A DNA stretch of 34,845 nucleotides. Source: Myxococcales bacterium (lineage in GTDB: Bacteria; Myxococcota_A; Polyangia; Polyangiales; Polyangiaceae). The DNA lies in the NCBI GenBank assembly GCA_013297655.1, contig JAAFHV010000017.1, forward strand, positions 26,439-61,283. The letters are read 5' to 3'. The position numbers were made by a program, and so were the translations under genes. This document shows positions 34,471-34,845 of this stretch, piece after piece (the first letter of the stretch is position 1; each line of letters opens with the position of its first letter). Below the pieces are notes generated by a model. The model worked only from the letters and a program-made list of their open reading frames with translations, searched no databases and was not told where the DNA came from.

Positions 34471-34845
34471 TCAGGTCGCGGTGGGCTCCGGGAGGCCATA
34501 CAGGCGGCGCGTGTTGTCGCCCAAAACTGCTGGAAGATCGTGGTCTTTCACGCCGTGGGAGCCGAGCCGCAGGAGCTCGCGATCCCACGCGTAGGGCAGG
34601 TTCGGGAAGTCGGTGCCGTAGAGGATGCGCTCCGGTCGCGCGAAAAAAAGCGGGCTCGGACGGGTGCCGAAGTAGTCGGCGAGCACCATCGTCGTGTCGA
34701 GCCAGAGGTTCTCGTGCTTCTCGAGGAGCGCGAGGTACGGCTCGAACTCGTCTGCGCCGAGGTGCGGCACCACCAGCTTCAGCCGCGGATGGTTGGAAAG
34801 TACACGCTTCGTGCGATCGGCAGAGCAGAGCACGTACGGATCGCA
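34471..34845 (-). CDS. Amidohydrolase family protein, C-terminal part (runs off the window)
   Basis: The last 124 residues of a metal-dependent TIM-barrel hydrolase of the amidohydrolase-2 type (the ACMS decarboxylase / TatD-like group). The strand order shows LKLVVPHLGADEF (histidine at the end of a strand), then NLWLDTTMVLADYF, then RILYGTDFPNLPYAWDREL with the conserved catalytic aspartate, then the closing helix LGDNTRRLYGL. The reading frame is open to the right edge, so the start lies outside. Substrate cannot be told. An apparent GTG start at 34833 is internal. Confidence 0.82.
   Translation of the reverse strand, partial: CDPYVLCSADRTKRVLSNHPRLKLVVPHLGADEFEPYLALLEKHENLWLDTTMVLADYFGTRPSPLFFARPERILYGTDFPNLPYAWDRELLRLGSHGVKDHDLPAVLGDNTRRLYGLPEPTAT

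Overview
The window is GC-rich chromosomal DNA with strongly G/C-biased third codon positions. It looks like a myxobacterium of the Polyangia (Myxococcota) type. Pointers are a C-terminal tail of the MYXO-CTERM sorting class, a DUF1844 protein, a Rho-N/DUF4912 protein, a Ser/Thr kinase with a PEGA-like tail, a TPR-TonB receptor fusion, and several lipoproteins with D/A/P-rich linkers. This placement is inference; no rRNA or other phylogenetic marker is present. I found no tRNA, rRNA, CRISPR array, insertion sequence or prophage.

Layout. 1-1286: the last codons of what looks like ftsZ, a small membrane protein, and a convergent short GT4-type glycosyltransferase. 1416-5882 (+): an aconitase-superfamily enzyme with the swivel domain first, SlyD-type prolyl isomerase, then a tightly overlapping acidic protein / DUF1844 / HtrA protease set. 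5958-7926 (+): an ECF sigma factor, a cysteine-free anti-sigma-like membrane protein and a small secreted protein, joined by overlapping start/stop codons and preceded by a candidate ECF-type promoter. 8133-9038 (+): a membrane-anchored SH3-domain protein.

9129-16492 is all on the minus strand. In transcription order it holds a MYXO-CTERM surface protein overlapping holA, then ribA with its own promoter-like leader, an OmpA-like barrel protein with thrombospondin type 3 repeats, a HEAT-repeat protein and xseB. 16695-22793 (+): a receptor-type Ser/Thr kinase, a TonB-dependent receptor with a periplasmic TPR domain, and a lipoprotein 8 nt downstream. Convergent to these are a lipoprotein with a CXXCH motif at its extreme C-terminus, a cysteine-rich lipoprotein and ribF. 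26199-27623 (+): the Rho-N/TPR/DUF4912 protein. 27666-30589 (-): a VLCAD-type acyl-CoA dehydrogenase and a sulfatase-modifying-factor-like protein. 30886-33867 (+): folP-cdaA-cdaR, with CdaA carrying an unusual repeat-containing tail. The right edge has a small lipoprotein gene with a probable frame disruption and the 3' part of an amidohydrolase.

How the genes fit together. Housekeeping functions (cell division, Pol III delta, Exo VII, flavin and folate synthesis, c-di-AMP synthesis) are interleaved with envelope genes. The best candidates for undescribed biology are the TPR-TonB receptor with its lipoprotein neighbours, the zinc-less ECF/anti-sigma/secreted-protein module, the CdaA tail, and the Rho-N/TPR/DUF4912 protein.
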